DNA from: DATGZX01 sp035296965
GTDB lineage: Bacteria > Planctomycetota > Planctomycetia > Gemmatales > Gemmataceae
NCBI GenBank assembly: GCA_035296965.1
Contig: DATGZX010000023.1
Location: 1-35,100, forward strand
Direction of reading: 5' to 3'
Length of the DNA: 35,100 bases
Notes under the pieces: model-generated
What the model saw: only the letters and a program-made list of their open reading frames with translations
What the model was told of the DNA's origin: nothing
Database searches by the model: none
In this document: piece after piece, positions 16,329-24,405 of the stretch
Numbering within the stretch: the stretch's first letter is position 1
Layout of the letters: each line of letters starts with the position of its first letter
Made by a program: the position numbers and the translations under genes

Positions 16329-19268
16329 TCATCTGTGTTGTGGCACTAGATCCCGCCTCTGAAAATATCGATCCAGCGTCCGCAACGGATTCTGCGCGGA
16401 TCGATCAGAAATCAACGAGTCCCAAGCTTTGTCGATTTCACGTTTCTGGGCGTCCGTCAACATCCACGAGAGCGGCGGCTCCGAGCCATCAGGTGCCTCG
16501 AAGGTGAACTTAGCCGCATCGACCGGCACCTGATAATGCGACGCAACCTGGTTGAAGAGGAGCAATGCCAATTCCTCTCTTTTTTGAGGAGATGCGTCCT
16601 TCGTCGCATGCTCGATCGCCCTGTTGAACAATTGCACTGCCAATTCCTGGCGTTCCGCTTCCGAACTCGTCCGCACCTGAAGGAGCGCCTGTCTGAACAA
16701 CTGGATCGCCAGGTCGTTCCTCTCCTGCTGCGAAGAAGTGCGCACGTTCATCAGCGTCTCGATCGGTCCCAGAGTCGAATAGAGCCAGCCCTTTCCCTGA
16801 TCTGCCTCGTTGGCGGCAGAAGCTGGAAACGGCATGATCCGGATGATCAGGATTTGATCGAACTTCTTGACGCGCTCCTCGAGCGGGAAATATGCCGGGT
16901 CGAGCAAGTCGTAGAGCCATTCGATGACAGTCACCATGCCTTCATTGTCGATGTAGCCGCCGTCGGCAAAGTGGTAGGCAAGTTTCTCTTGCCAATTCGG
17001 GTCGTTGGTCGGCCACGGCCGGCAAATCGGGCTCACAAAGGGAAACGTGGCCGACAGACGAACCATGGTCGAAACGTACGGATTGGCGTCGGGATAGAGT
17101 TCGAACAACTGCCGTGCTTCCCAACTTTGGGGCGCCGCAGCTCTGCGCCCCAGCGCCGGCGCGGCCAGAAATCGTTGTCCCGTTTCGACGATCGTGGCAT
17201 TGAAGACCGGGATGGGCATGGCTCCGTTGAACACCGGCTCCATCCACTCGGCCATCCGAGTGTCCGGCGAATTGAGCCGGCTGCGCCAGGCCGTCTCGAT
17301 GCGGGCGCCGCGGTCATCCGTGCGCGACACGATCGGAGGGAGCAGCATGCGCAGGAAATCGGGGAACGCCAGGCCCCACGCCGTGGCTTCCAAGCTTGAT
17401 TCCATCGCTTTTCTCACGCTGGAATCGGGATCGGCCTGCGGGGCATGGCCGTTCCATGCCTGGGCAGGGAATGGAGTGGGCTGTTGCCTGGCCGATGCCC
17501 TCTCGCCCGTGTCTGTCTGGGCCGGAGCGGGGGAGTGGGACGAACAAACCGCCGATCCCCTCGCTCCCGACGCCGGCAAAGAGGAGCCGGCTGATCCAGG
17601 CGCTCTCGGAGGAGGCGACCAGGGAGAGAAGCTGGCTGATCCATCCACCCTTGTACAAGAGGACGAGGAACCCCCTCCTCCGACATCCGTTCTCGGATAC
17701 GAGCCACCGCCTACGCTCCCCCCCGTAGTCGGGGACGGGCCATCGCCTCCCCTCGCCCCCGTACTCGGGGGAGAGGGGTAGGGGGTGAGGGGGGCATGCG
17801 GGAATGGCGACGGGCTCGTCAACTGCCCGCCGTCATCGAGGTAATACATGGTGCCGACGCTTCCTCCCGAAACCGCGCTGATCAAGAATGTCGAGCGAGC
17901 GAACTCGTCGGCATACATTTCTCTCAGGCCCGACAGGACGCGGGCAGTCCACGCAGCTGCCTGGATGCCGCCTCCCGAAGCAGTGACCGCCACCAGGGTC
18001 CGGCGTATCTGCGAACCTTCCGCTGATCCGGAAGTGCTGGGAAATTGCCGGTTGCGCACGACCTGGAGCAGCGTGGGAGCAGAGGGAGCCGCTGTCGACG
18101 TCTTGGCCCTATTCTTCGGACCCAGGTAGAAAAAGTGGTCGGTATTGGAAAACAGGTACTGCAAGAAGCAGAACAGCGCTACCGCCAAGGAAATCGGAAT
18201 GCGGTAGAGATCCAACATGAAGGCCGCTCCCTGGAGGAGGAACCCGAGCATCAGCACGAGCAAGAGGACATACGAGAGAGAGACGAAAGGCGAGCGCGAA
18301 GAAGGCACACTTCCGCGCCAGAAGAGCACGTAGGCCAAAAGGTAGCCGAGGAAGACCGAGGCCATCAGAGCCGCCAGCTGCACATGGCCTGGAGTGAAAA
18401 CGACCTGGCCGTCGATCACTTGGGTAAAGCCGGCGTGATAACCGAGGGTGCCGGCCAAGTCGTTGATGAACCGGTCGGACCACCCCGTCGTGTAACCACC
18501 CAGCAGCTTGCTCCAAATCTCGTGGCTCAGCCCTTGCAGAGGAAACAGGCCGTCGTCCTGCCCGGGCCTGCTACCACAGACGAATTGCAGTATGGTCGCC
18601 GTCATCACCAGGAGAAATCCTGAGATCAGGCCAAGCAGGCCGGTGCCGAACCAGCGCTTGCCGGCCCACGGTGGCCCTCCTGGCAGCGCGGCCGCGCGCG
18701 TCTGCAGAAAACACGCGAGCGGGACTGGAACAGCGAGAGCAAGTGCAACAAAGAATTGCAGGAACGCCAGCAGCGACCCACTTGGCGAAAACGCACATGT
18801 GGTTTGATAGCGCAGCGGCGCGTTCACCTCAACGACTCTGGCCGTGACGACCACCATGGTTCCGACAAGCACCGACAACCAGGCGAGGTTGAAGAGCTGC
18901 ACCGGCCGCGAGAGAACAAACAGGCTGCCGAGCAGGTTCGGGGCCGCGCGCAGGGCCAGAGGCACGATCCCGACCAGTAGAAGTCCGCTCAACAAACTGT
19001 AGCGAGTAAGCAGTACCAGGCGTACGCCGTTTCCCGATGCCTGCCTTTCAAGGATATAAGCGCCGCCGGCAAGAAGGAGCAGCATGCAGAAGAAGGGCAG
19101 CAGCCGCTCGCGGGACCAGGTTTTCACGGACTGCATGGCTTCGCCGGGCGCGAGCGCCTGTCTCGCGACAACGCCGCTCCCGAGTGCGCGCCTTGTCCGC
19201 AGGGGATGAAGGGGGAGGCAAGACCAAATCACTAGCGGAGAAATGAGAGCCAGTATCACAAAGTCCAT
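16329..19268 (-). CDS. Multipass membrane patatin-like phospholipase
   Basis: The protein is 979 residues. AAGGAG lies nine bases before the ATG. About nine hydrophobic helices occupy residues 1-395. The patatin domain follows: the oxyanion-hole Gly run at 432-434 (ASGGGIQA, in place of the usual GGGxRG), the nucleophile elbow GGSVG with Ser470, and the Asp769-Gly-Gly dyad partner (FADGGYIDNEG). Patatins are Ser-Asp acyl hydrolases acting on lipids. Residues 483-619, between the two catalytic residues, are low-complexity Pro/Ser/Gly and look like an in-frame repeat insertion. Near the C-terminus, three tandem units of about 23-27 residues occur at about 841-913 (xxTSSxxxRxxLAxQLF pattern). 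It is the first gene of a likely two-gene unit with the receptor-like protein. A membrane-bound lipase effector is plausible, but the substrate is unknown. Confidence 0.85.
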   Translation of the reverse strand: MDFVILALISPLVIWSCLPLHPLRTRRALGSGVVARQALAPGEAMQSVKTWSRERLLPFFCMLLLLAGGAYILERQASGNGVRLVLLTRYSLLSGLLLVGIVPLALRAAPNLLGSLFVLSRPVQLFNLAWLSVLVGTMVVVTARVVEVNAPLRYQTTCAFSPSGSLLAFLQFFVALALAVPVPLACFLQTRAAALPGGPPWAGKRWFGTGLLGLISGFLLVMTATILQFVCGSRPGQDDGLFPLQGLSHEIWSKLLGGYTTGWSDRFINDLAGTLGYHAGFTQVIDGQVVFTPGHVQLAALMASVFLGYLLAYVLFWRGSVPSSRSPFVSLSYVLLLVLMLGFLLQGAAFMLDLYRIPISLAVALFCFLQYLFSNTDHFFYLGPKNRAKTSTAAPSAPTLLQVVRNRQFPSTSGSAEGSQIRRTLVAVTASGGGIQAAAWTARVLSGLREMYADEFARSTFLISAVSGGSVGTMYYLDDGGQLTSPSPFPHAPLTPYPSPPSTGARGGDGPSPTTGGSVGGGSYPRTDVGGGGSSSSCTRVDGSASFSPWSPPPRAPGSAGSSLPASGARGSAVCSSHSPAPAQTDTGERASARQQPTPFPAQAWNGHAPQADPDSSVRKAMESSLEATAWGLAFPDFLRMLLPPIVSRTDDRGARIETAWRSRLNSPDTRMAEWMEPVFNGAMPIPVFNATIVETGQRFLAAPALGRRAAAPQSWEARQLFELYPDANPYVSTMVRLSATFPFVSPICRPWPTNDPNWQEKLAYHFADGGYIDNEGMVTVIEWLYDLLDPAYFPLEERVKKFDQILIIRIMPFPASAANEADQGKGWLYSTLGPIETLMNVRTSSQQERNDLAIQLFRQALLQVRTSSEAERQELAVQLFNRAIEHATKDASPQKREELALLLFNQVASHYQVPVDAAKFTFEAPDGSEPPLSWMLTDAQKREIDKAWDSLISDRSAQNPLRTLDRYFQRRDLVPQHR
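17740..17790. repeat. G/C-tract palindromic repeat inside the patatin gene
   Basis: Runs of C then G form hairpins here. One has arms of 12 nt with one mismatch around a 4-nt loop (CCCTCGCCCCCG and CGGGGGAGAGGG). A GAGGGG-TAGGGGGTGAGG tract follows. The same style of tract occurs in a non-coding spacer at 24028-24071, which supports an inserted repeat rather than selected protein sequence. In the encoded protein it gives a Pro/Ser/Gly-rich stretch. Confidence 0.6.
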
Positions 19269-19397
19269 CGTCGCGATTCTCCTTCCAGGGAAGGGCGAGG
19301 AGCAGATCGGAGTGCACTAGCAGGTGCGGATATCTTCAACAGAACGGTCCAACGAGGAGTCGGGCCTGGAACGCACTACATCACCGTGGACGATTCC

Positions 19398-19456
19398 GCT
19401 GATACTAGCCCGAAGCGTCAGCGAGGACCTCGCTAACGCTTCGGGCTAGTATCAGC
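19398..19456. repeat. 59-bp near-perfect palindrome
   Basis: Arms of 28 nt (19398-19425 and 19429-19456) are inverted with one mismatch and a 3-nt loop. The arm core is ACTAGCCCGAAGCG. I recall similar CTAGCCCGAAGCG repeats as frequent in planctomycete intergenic DNA. It lies about 130 bp upstream of the patatin-like gene start and 470 bp before the histidine kinase. The rest of 19269-19925 has no supported gene; a 12-bp perfect palindrome GATAGCGCTATC sits at 19768-19779. Confidence 0.85.
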
Positions 19457-19807
19457 CGATTTGCACACGGTCATTTAGCTGGCTCGCGCCGTGCCGGATT
19501 CAACGTGCACAGGCGGCTGGGGCTCGCGGAGTAGTGCGACACCGGGCGACTTGGGGATCGAGCATCGCGCGCGAACTCCATGCGCGCCGGCGGCGATTCA
19601 CCCCGGCCAGAATTTGTCACGGAGTAGAACAGACGGGAACCTGCAAAACCGGTGCCGCCCAGCGCTGTCGGCCGGCGAGCTTACACAAGCCATACGGCGC
19701 TCGAGTGTTACATCAAGCGCGGCAGCATGGGGCAGTTCTGGTCCAATCCAAAACCGCCTAGCTTTTGGATAGCGCTATCTAGAAATCCGACAGCCTGAAA
19801 AGGGGTA

Positions 19808-19834
19808 GTAGCTCAAGCTGGCAGTTTGAGCTAC
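19808..19834. repeat. REP-like palindrome, diverged fourth copy
   Basis: A 27-bp near-palindrome with the core GCTCAAGCTGGCAGTTTGAGC, related to the three copies at 16188-16303. It lies 90 bp upstream of the histidine kinase start. Confidence 0.65.
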
Positions 19835-19925
19835 GGGAGGTTCATCGCTGTCGTATCCCGTCCGATGGTTTAGAATGGCTTTACGCAGGAGCTTCCAACT
19901 CCCTTTTGACAGCGCCGAGGTCTGA

Positions 19926-21806
19926 ATGGACGATCGGGATCGAGAAATGCCCACGAATGACTCGCAGCTTTGGCCAGGGAACATTCCTCATCAGCTGCCG
20001 CCCGGCCTGGCCGATATCTTCGAACAGATCAGCGATGTCGTCATCGCCCTCGACCGCAACTGGCGCTTCGTCTATGCGAATCGTCGGGTTGCGGAAGAAA
20101 TGCGGCTGCCGCGGGAAGCGCTGCTCGGTCGCACGTTATGGGCGGAACTCCCCAGCCTCCTGGGTACGGAGGCCGAGGCCCAGTGCCGCAAGGCGCTGGC
20201 GGAACAAGCCACGGTCCACTTCGTGAGCCAGAACATTTTTTCCGGGCGGTGGTACGAGGTGACCGTGTATCCTCGCGCCGAGGGGTTGACCATTCACGGG
20301 CGTGACATTACCGAGAGGCGCCAGACCGAGGACAAGTTGCGCGAGAGTGAGGAACGGCATCGCGCCATCTCCGAACTTACCTCCGACTACGCCTACAGCG
20401 CGCGCGTCGATCCGGACGGTTACGTCGAGGTGGAAACGGTCACCGCCGGCTTTGAGCGGGTCACGGGATATACGTTCGAGGAGAATCGCAAGCTGGGGGG
20501 CTGGGCAGCCTTCATCCATCCCGAAGATCTGCCCGGCACTTATCAGAGACTACCCCGCCTTCTCTCCGGGGAACGGGACGTACAGGCGATCCGCATCATC
20601 ACGAAAGCCGGAGAGATCCGAAGCATCCGCTATCTGACGCAGCCGATCTGGGATTCGGCCGCGGGCCGGGTCACGCGTCTTCTCGGCGCGGTCCAGGACA
20701 TTACCGAGCATGAACGTGTGGAAGCCGCGCGCCGCGAGATCGAGGCCCGCTTCAAGGATTTCATGGACAACAGTCCGGCGGTTGCCTTCATCAAGGACGA
20801 GGAGGGCAGGTACGCTTACATCAACAAGGTGTTCGAAGAACGCTTTCGCAGGAAGCTGCAGGACGTGGTCGGCCTGACCGACTTCGACCTCTGGCCCAAG
20901 CATTTTGCCCAGGCTTTTCGGGATGCAGACCTGGCCGTGCTGGCGGCTGGTGTTACGTTGGAATTCGGCGAGATGACACCGGATCCCGACGGCAGCTCCC
21001 AATACTGGCAGACCTTCAAGTTTCCTTTCCGCGATGCGTCCGGCGCCCGCTACGTGGGCGGCATCGCCGTGGACATTTCCAAACAGCGACGCGCCGAGGA
21101 GGAGCTCAAGAAGTACGCCGATCAGCTCCAGGCCCTCTCCCGGCGGTTGCTCGAAGTTCAGGAGCAAGAGCGTCGCTACCTCGCTCGAGAACTCCACGAC
21201 GAAGTCGGCCAGGTCCTGACCGGTCTGAAACTGTCGTTGGGCACGGTCAGCCAATCGTTACCCCACGACGTACGCACCCGTCTCACGGAAGCCCAGTCCC
21301 TGCTCAAAGACCTTGCCGGCCGCGTCCGCGACCTTTCTTTGCGCCTGCGGCCGACCATGCTCGACGACCTGGGGCTGGTCCCGGCGCTATTGTGGCATAT
21401 CGACCGCTATGCGGCGCAGACAGGCGTGCGCGTGGCCTTCGAGCAGAGCGGGCTGGACCGGCGTTTCGAACCGGAGGTGGAGACGGCGGCTTACCGGATC
21501 GTTCAAGAAGCGCTGACCAACGTCGCCCGGCATGCAGGGGTCCGCCAGGCGGCTGTGCGATTGTGGTGTGAACAGCGGAACCTGAACGTGCAGGTCGAAG
21601 ACGAAGGAGTCGGCTTTCCGTCGGAACGAGTCCGAGCAGAAGGCAAGTCCAGCGGCTTGTCGGGGATGCGTGAGCGTGCCGTGCTGCTGGGCGGCTGGTT
21701 GGAGATTGCCTCGCGGCCGGGCGGGGGCACGCGCGTGACGGCAGAACTGCCTGCGGGCAGCCCAGGTAGCTCGGCCAGGTTACCTCAGAACGATAGGGAG
21801 CCATGA
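19926..21806 (+). CDS. Triple-PAS sensor histidine kinase, NarL-type (HisKA_3)
   Basis: The protein is 626 residues with no transmembrane helix, so it is a soluble sensor. GAGG lies five bases before the ATG; a second ATG at residue 8 is possible. Three PAS domains lie at about 24-130, 140-260 and 270-395; two end in the PAC-like DITE(R/H) motif and the third in DISKQRR. HisKA_3 follows, with the phospho-acceptor His424 in ARELHDEVGQ. The HATPase_c domain (about 510-615) has the N-box RIVQEALTNVARHAG, the G1 box EDEGVGF and the G2 box GLSGMRERA. Such kinases phosphorylate a NarL/FixJ response regulator usually encoded next to them. Here the stop overlaps an ATG (ATGA), but the frame that follows is only 31 codons. 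The PAS ligand or cofactor cannot be read from the sequence. Confidence 0.92.
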   Translation: MDDRDREMPTNDSQLWPGNIPHQLPPGLADIFEQISDVVIALDRNWRFVYANRRVAEEMRLPREALLGRTLWAELPSLLGTEAEAQCRKALAEQATVHFVSQNIFSGRWYEVTVYPRAEGLTIHGRDITERRQTEDKLRESEERHRAISELTSDYAYSARVDPDGYVEVETVTAGFERVTGYTFEENRKLGGWAAFIHPEDLPGTYQRLPRLLSGERDVQAIRIITKAGEIRSIRYLTQPIWDSAAGRVTRLLGAVQDITEHERVEAARREIEARFKDFMDNSPAVAFIKDEEGRYAYINKVFEERFRRKLQDVVGLTDFDLWPKHFAQAFRDADLAVLAAGVTLEFGEMTPDPDGSSQYWQTFKFPFRDASGARYVGGIAVDISKQRRAEEELKKYADQLQALSRRLLEVQEQERRYLARELHDEVGQVLTGLKLSLGTVSQSLPHDVRTRLTEAQSLLKDLAGRVRDLSLRLRPTMLDDLGLVPALLWHIDRYAAQTGVRVAFEQSGLDRRFEPEVETAAYRIVQEALTNVARHAGVRQAAVRLWCEQRNLNVQVEDEGVGFPSERVRAEGKSSGLSGMRERAVLLGGWLEIASRPGGGTRVTAELPAGSPGSSARLPQNDREP

Positions 21807-22314
21807 ACCGCAAGCCTCTGCCACTCGAGAAAACTGCCACACAGCAAGTTCGCTCCGCAGTTATCGGCGTGGTTTCCTCTGCTTCAAGAATTCCGTAATT
21901 CTACGGATGGATTAAATCTCCCATTCGCACGATCATATTGGTGAGGCCATGACGGTTTGAAGCTGATGGGCGACAGCTTCGAGCTACGTGGCCTCTTTTT
22001 TTCCAAACGCGCCACTTGTAGCTGTCCAACGCGATAGCACCGTCCTGGGATTGGTGCGTCGGCGCGAGTACGCTTGACGCACTCTACGGACTTGTACCCA
22101 AACTCCGGAACAAAACCAGCAATCCCCAGTTTGAACACGTTCGCCATTTTCTTTGGCACGCGACTTGCGAATAATGACTGATAGAGAGGGCAGTTGATCT
22201 TGGAGCAACAGAGCTGCTGCCTTTGAAGTGTCTGTGGACCTGCCTTCGCATTGATCCACGGCTGCCCTTTCTCGGCGCTTCCGGGGCGGCGGAGGAATAA
22301 ATCGGAGGCACGTC
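21807..22314. other. Intergenic region with sigma-54 promoter and short coupled frame
   Basis: No complete gene is supported. At the left end a 31-codon frame (21803-21898) starts in an ATGA overlap with the kinase stop; its peptide shows no receiver-domain signature. A stem-loop with imperfect arms (about 21981-22023) encloses a T-run and could be a terminator for the kinase transcript. The right half carries the sigma-54 promoter and the 5' leader of the TIGR03000 gene. Confidence 0.5.
22154..22168 (+). promoter_or_regulatory. Sigma-54 (-24/-12) promoter
   Basis: The sequence reads TTGGCACG, four bases, then TTGC. This matches the RpoN consensus TGGCACG-N4-TTGC. The invariant GG (22155-22156) and GC (22167-22168) are separated by exactly ten bases, as required. 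It points towards the TIGR03000 gene, giving a leader of about 135 nt. Sigma-54 promoters need an AAA+ activator bound upstream; none is encoded in this window. Confidence 0.75.
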
Positions 22315-23031
22315 ATGTTCGGACAAATTCTCAAGTCAGCGGGGGCCCTGGCTGTTCTGAGTGCGGCCCTGGCCCTAAGCCCGACGAACGCACTGGCGCA
22401 GCATCACGGCGGAGGAGGCGGTCACGGCGGTGGCTCGCACGGCGGTGGACATGTAGCCGCATACCATGGTGGCGGCACCTATCACGGTGGTGCTTATCGC
22501 GGCGGCGTTTATCAAGGCGGGTACTACAACCGAGGCGGCTCGTATGGCCGCGGTTGGGGTGGCTATCCCGGGCTCTACGGCGGACTAGGATGGGGTTACT
22601 ATCCCCGGTATTACGGCGGTTACTACCCGGGATATTATGGAGCGTACGATTACCCGTATGATTCGGGCTACTCGTCGTTTTATTCCACACCACCTTATGA
22701 CAATACGCTGCCGTATGATTACAGCGCCTTGGGCCCCACTCCGGAGGGGTATTACGCAAATCAAGCCCAGCCCGCCCCTGTGACTCAGAGTGTGGCGCGC
22801 ATCCGTGTCAACGTGCCTGCAAGTGCACAACTCTGGTTCCAGGATGTACCCACTAGCGAGACCGGGGCAGCTCGCGATTTCATATCGCCGCTGCTGACGC
22901 CCGGCCGGGAGTACACCTACGACATTCGCGCCACTTGGCGCGAAGGGGGCCGCGTGGTGACGCAAACACGACACCTTATTGTGCACCCTGGTGATGCTCT
23001 GACGGTAGATTTCACGAAACCGGCTTTGTGA
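22315..23031 (+). CDS. Secreted Gly/Tyr/His-rich protein with TIGR03000 domain
   Basis: The protein is 238 residues. GGAGG lies six bases before the ATG. A signal peptide (about 1-28, cleavage near ALA-Q) is followed by a long Gly/His/Tyr-rich region (about 29-150) with HGGG, YHGG and GGYY repeats. The C-terminal ~75 residues match the TIGR03000 domain typical of planctomycetes: RIRVNVPASAQLWFQD, TSETGAARDFISPLLTPGREYTYDIRA, and VVTQTRHLIVHPGDALTVDF. Such domains are PEGA-like beta-folds, probably surface or cell-envelope associated. The His-rich repeats could bind metal and the Gly/Tyr-rich repeats could be structural; neither is shown. The upstream sigma-54 promoter makes it likely to be conditionally expressed. 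Confidence 0.9.
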   Translation: MFGQILKSAGALAVLSAALALSPTNALAQHHGGGGGHGGGSHGGGHVAAYHGGGTYHGGAYRGGVYQGGYYNRGGSYGRGWGGYPGLYGGLGWGYYPRYYGGYYPGYYGAYDYPYDSGYSSFYSTPPYDNTLPYDYSALGPTPEGYYANQAQPAPVTQSVARIRVNVPASAQLWFQDVPTSETGAARDFISPLLTPGREYTYDIRATWREGGRVVTQTRHLIVHPGDALTVDFTKPAL

Positions 23032-23081
23032 TCATCCGGGTGCGCGGACGGCCACGATTCTTTCGCCCAACGCCGGGCGCT

Positions 23082-23138
23082 ATGCTTTCGCGACTACTGG
23101 AGATAATGGATTAAACCTGCAAGACCTCGCGAAAGCAT
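23082..23138. repeat. 12-bp perfect inverted repeat with 33-nt loop
   Basis: ATGCTTTCGCGA at 23082-23093 is perfectly inverted at 23127-23138. It lies between the convergent TIGR03000 and protease genes and could be a bidirectional terminator, though no T-run follows, or a repeat. Confidence 0.5.
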
Positions 23139-23235
23139 GGCACCCTGCGCGCGTCTCAACCGGGTTCGCCACGTCCTTCGCAGGTCTCAGGGCTCTTCCT
23201 CAACCCATTCTTGCAACCAAACCCGGCACGGTGAT

Positions 23236-23970
23236 TTAGGGTTTCTGCACTTCTCCACCGGACCGCCGGGGGAGTTGCTTGGTAATCCAATCCCTGTTCC
23301 GGCCGCCCAGGGGAATGAAGATGTCGGTCGGCACGTTGGCCCGGCTAAAGCTTTGCGAGTCACACACCAGGCCGACCAGTTCGTGTTCGTGCTTGACCAG
23401 GAAGATTGGGCCGCCGGAATCGCCCGGCTCACAGATGTGGGGATGGCCGCCATAGAGATTCGTGTCGCCCTGGACGGCCACCAGGATGGATGATGCCTGG
23501 AAGAGCTGATTCTCAGATGCCTTGCCGTTCGCTACGCGGCCGACCACGAGCAACGGCGTCTCCAGGGGACAGAGGCCTCCGGCGGGCAAAGTCGGCCATT
23601 CTCCCTTGATTTTGATCGGGCGGTCGAGCGTCACGATGGCAAGATCTACCTCCGTGTTGCCCGGCTTGTAATCCGGATGAACGTGAAGCGCCTTCCCGGC
23701 TGCATGAGCTGCTCCGCCGGGCGCGTAGGGTGCGGTAACCTCCCAGCTCTCGAACCCCGACACTGCGTGCGCCACGGTCAGCACCTCGGTTGGACCGAGC
23801 AAAACTCCACAAGCAGCGCCGGTCCGGTTGGGATGGCTGTTCTTCGTGGCGATGAGCACCGCCTCCGGATGATGTGCCGCTTCCTGAGAAGGATCGTGTT
23901 TGATCGCCAGAGCGGCCGTTGGGACAAGGGCCGCCACAAGGCCAATGCAAATGCACACAGCTTTCTTCAT
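23236..23970 (-). CDS. Secreted trypsin-like serine protease
   Basis: The protein is 244 residues from the ATG at 23970. A longer frame runs upstream to 24138, but this ATG has a strong purine-rich Shine-Dalgarno (GGAGGAGGAGAGGA) and opens directly on a signal peptide (KKAVCICIGLVAALVPTAALA). The catalytic triad is visible: His68 in TVAHAV, Asp109 in DLAIVTL, and Ser185 in EPGDSGGP. This is an S1-type chymotrypsin fold acting outside the cytoplasm. There is no PDZ domain, so it is not a DegP/HtrA. The nearest genes on the same strand are the toxin-antitoxin-like pair, more than 430 bp upstream, so it is probably transcribed alone. The substrate is unknown. Confidence 0.9.
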   Translation of the reverse strand: MKKAVCICIGLVAALVPTAALAIKHDPSQEAAHHPEAVLIATKNSHPNRTGAACGVLLGPTEVLTVAHAVSGFESWEVTAPYAPGGAAHAAGKALHVHPDYKPGNTEVDLAIVTLDRPIKIKGEWPTLPAGGLCPLETPLLVVGRVANGKASENQLFQASSILVAVQGDTNLYGGHPHICEPGDSGGPIFLVKHEHELVGLVCDSQSFSRANVPTDIFIPLGGRNRDWITKQLPRRSGGEVQKP

Positions 23971-24027
23971 TGTCCTCTCCTCCTCCGGGACGCCCGTATA
24001 AATATATTCAATCTGCCAGCGGCCCGC

Positions 24028-24071
24028 GGGGCAAGGATGAGGGGTTAGGGAGAAGGGGACAGGGGCGAGGG
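24028..24071. repeat. G-rich repeat tract (GAGGGGTTAGGGAGAAGGGG type)
   Basis: A G-rich tract, upstream of the protease gene, resembles the C/G tract embedded in the patatin-like gene at 17740-17790. I recall this as a frequent intergenic repeat type in planctomycetes. It could form a G-quadruplex on the plus strand, since it has several GGGG runs. Confidence 0.5.
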
Positions 24072-24138
24072 ATTTGAGGCGTCGGCCGATCAGCGGAGAG
24101 CTCCCGTGCTCGGCGCAGGTCTCTGGACCTCGCCACAA

Positions 24139-24405
24139 GCGATGGCCACAAGTCTCCTCCGAGTTTGAGGAGACTTACGGTCGATCCGGGTGCGGAGTCA
24201 GGAAACCCTCGCACCGCTGAAGATCTTATCAAGCGGTGGCACATGCATTACTCCCTTTGGCTTGCACCGAAGCCCTGTATAAATCCACCTGGTTCGTACG
24301 GATCCTTCAGCCGCGTCCCTATCACGGTGTACCTCTGCCGCCAGGATTGGAATCGCTTGGGCGGGCTTAGCCGCATCCCTCTTTGGTTCACTTCGCACCT
24401 GGAGA
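24139..24405. other. Intergenic region with a 10-bp hairpin
   Basis: No gene is supported. AAGTCTCCTC at 24150-24159 is perfectly inverted at 24167-24176 with a 7-nt loop. It lies 180 bp upstream of the protease start and 230 bp downstream of the DUF5615 stop. There is no adjoining T-run, so a terminator role is uncertain. Confidence 0.4.
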
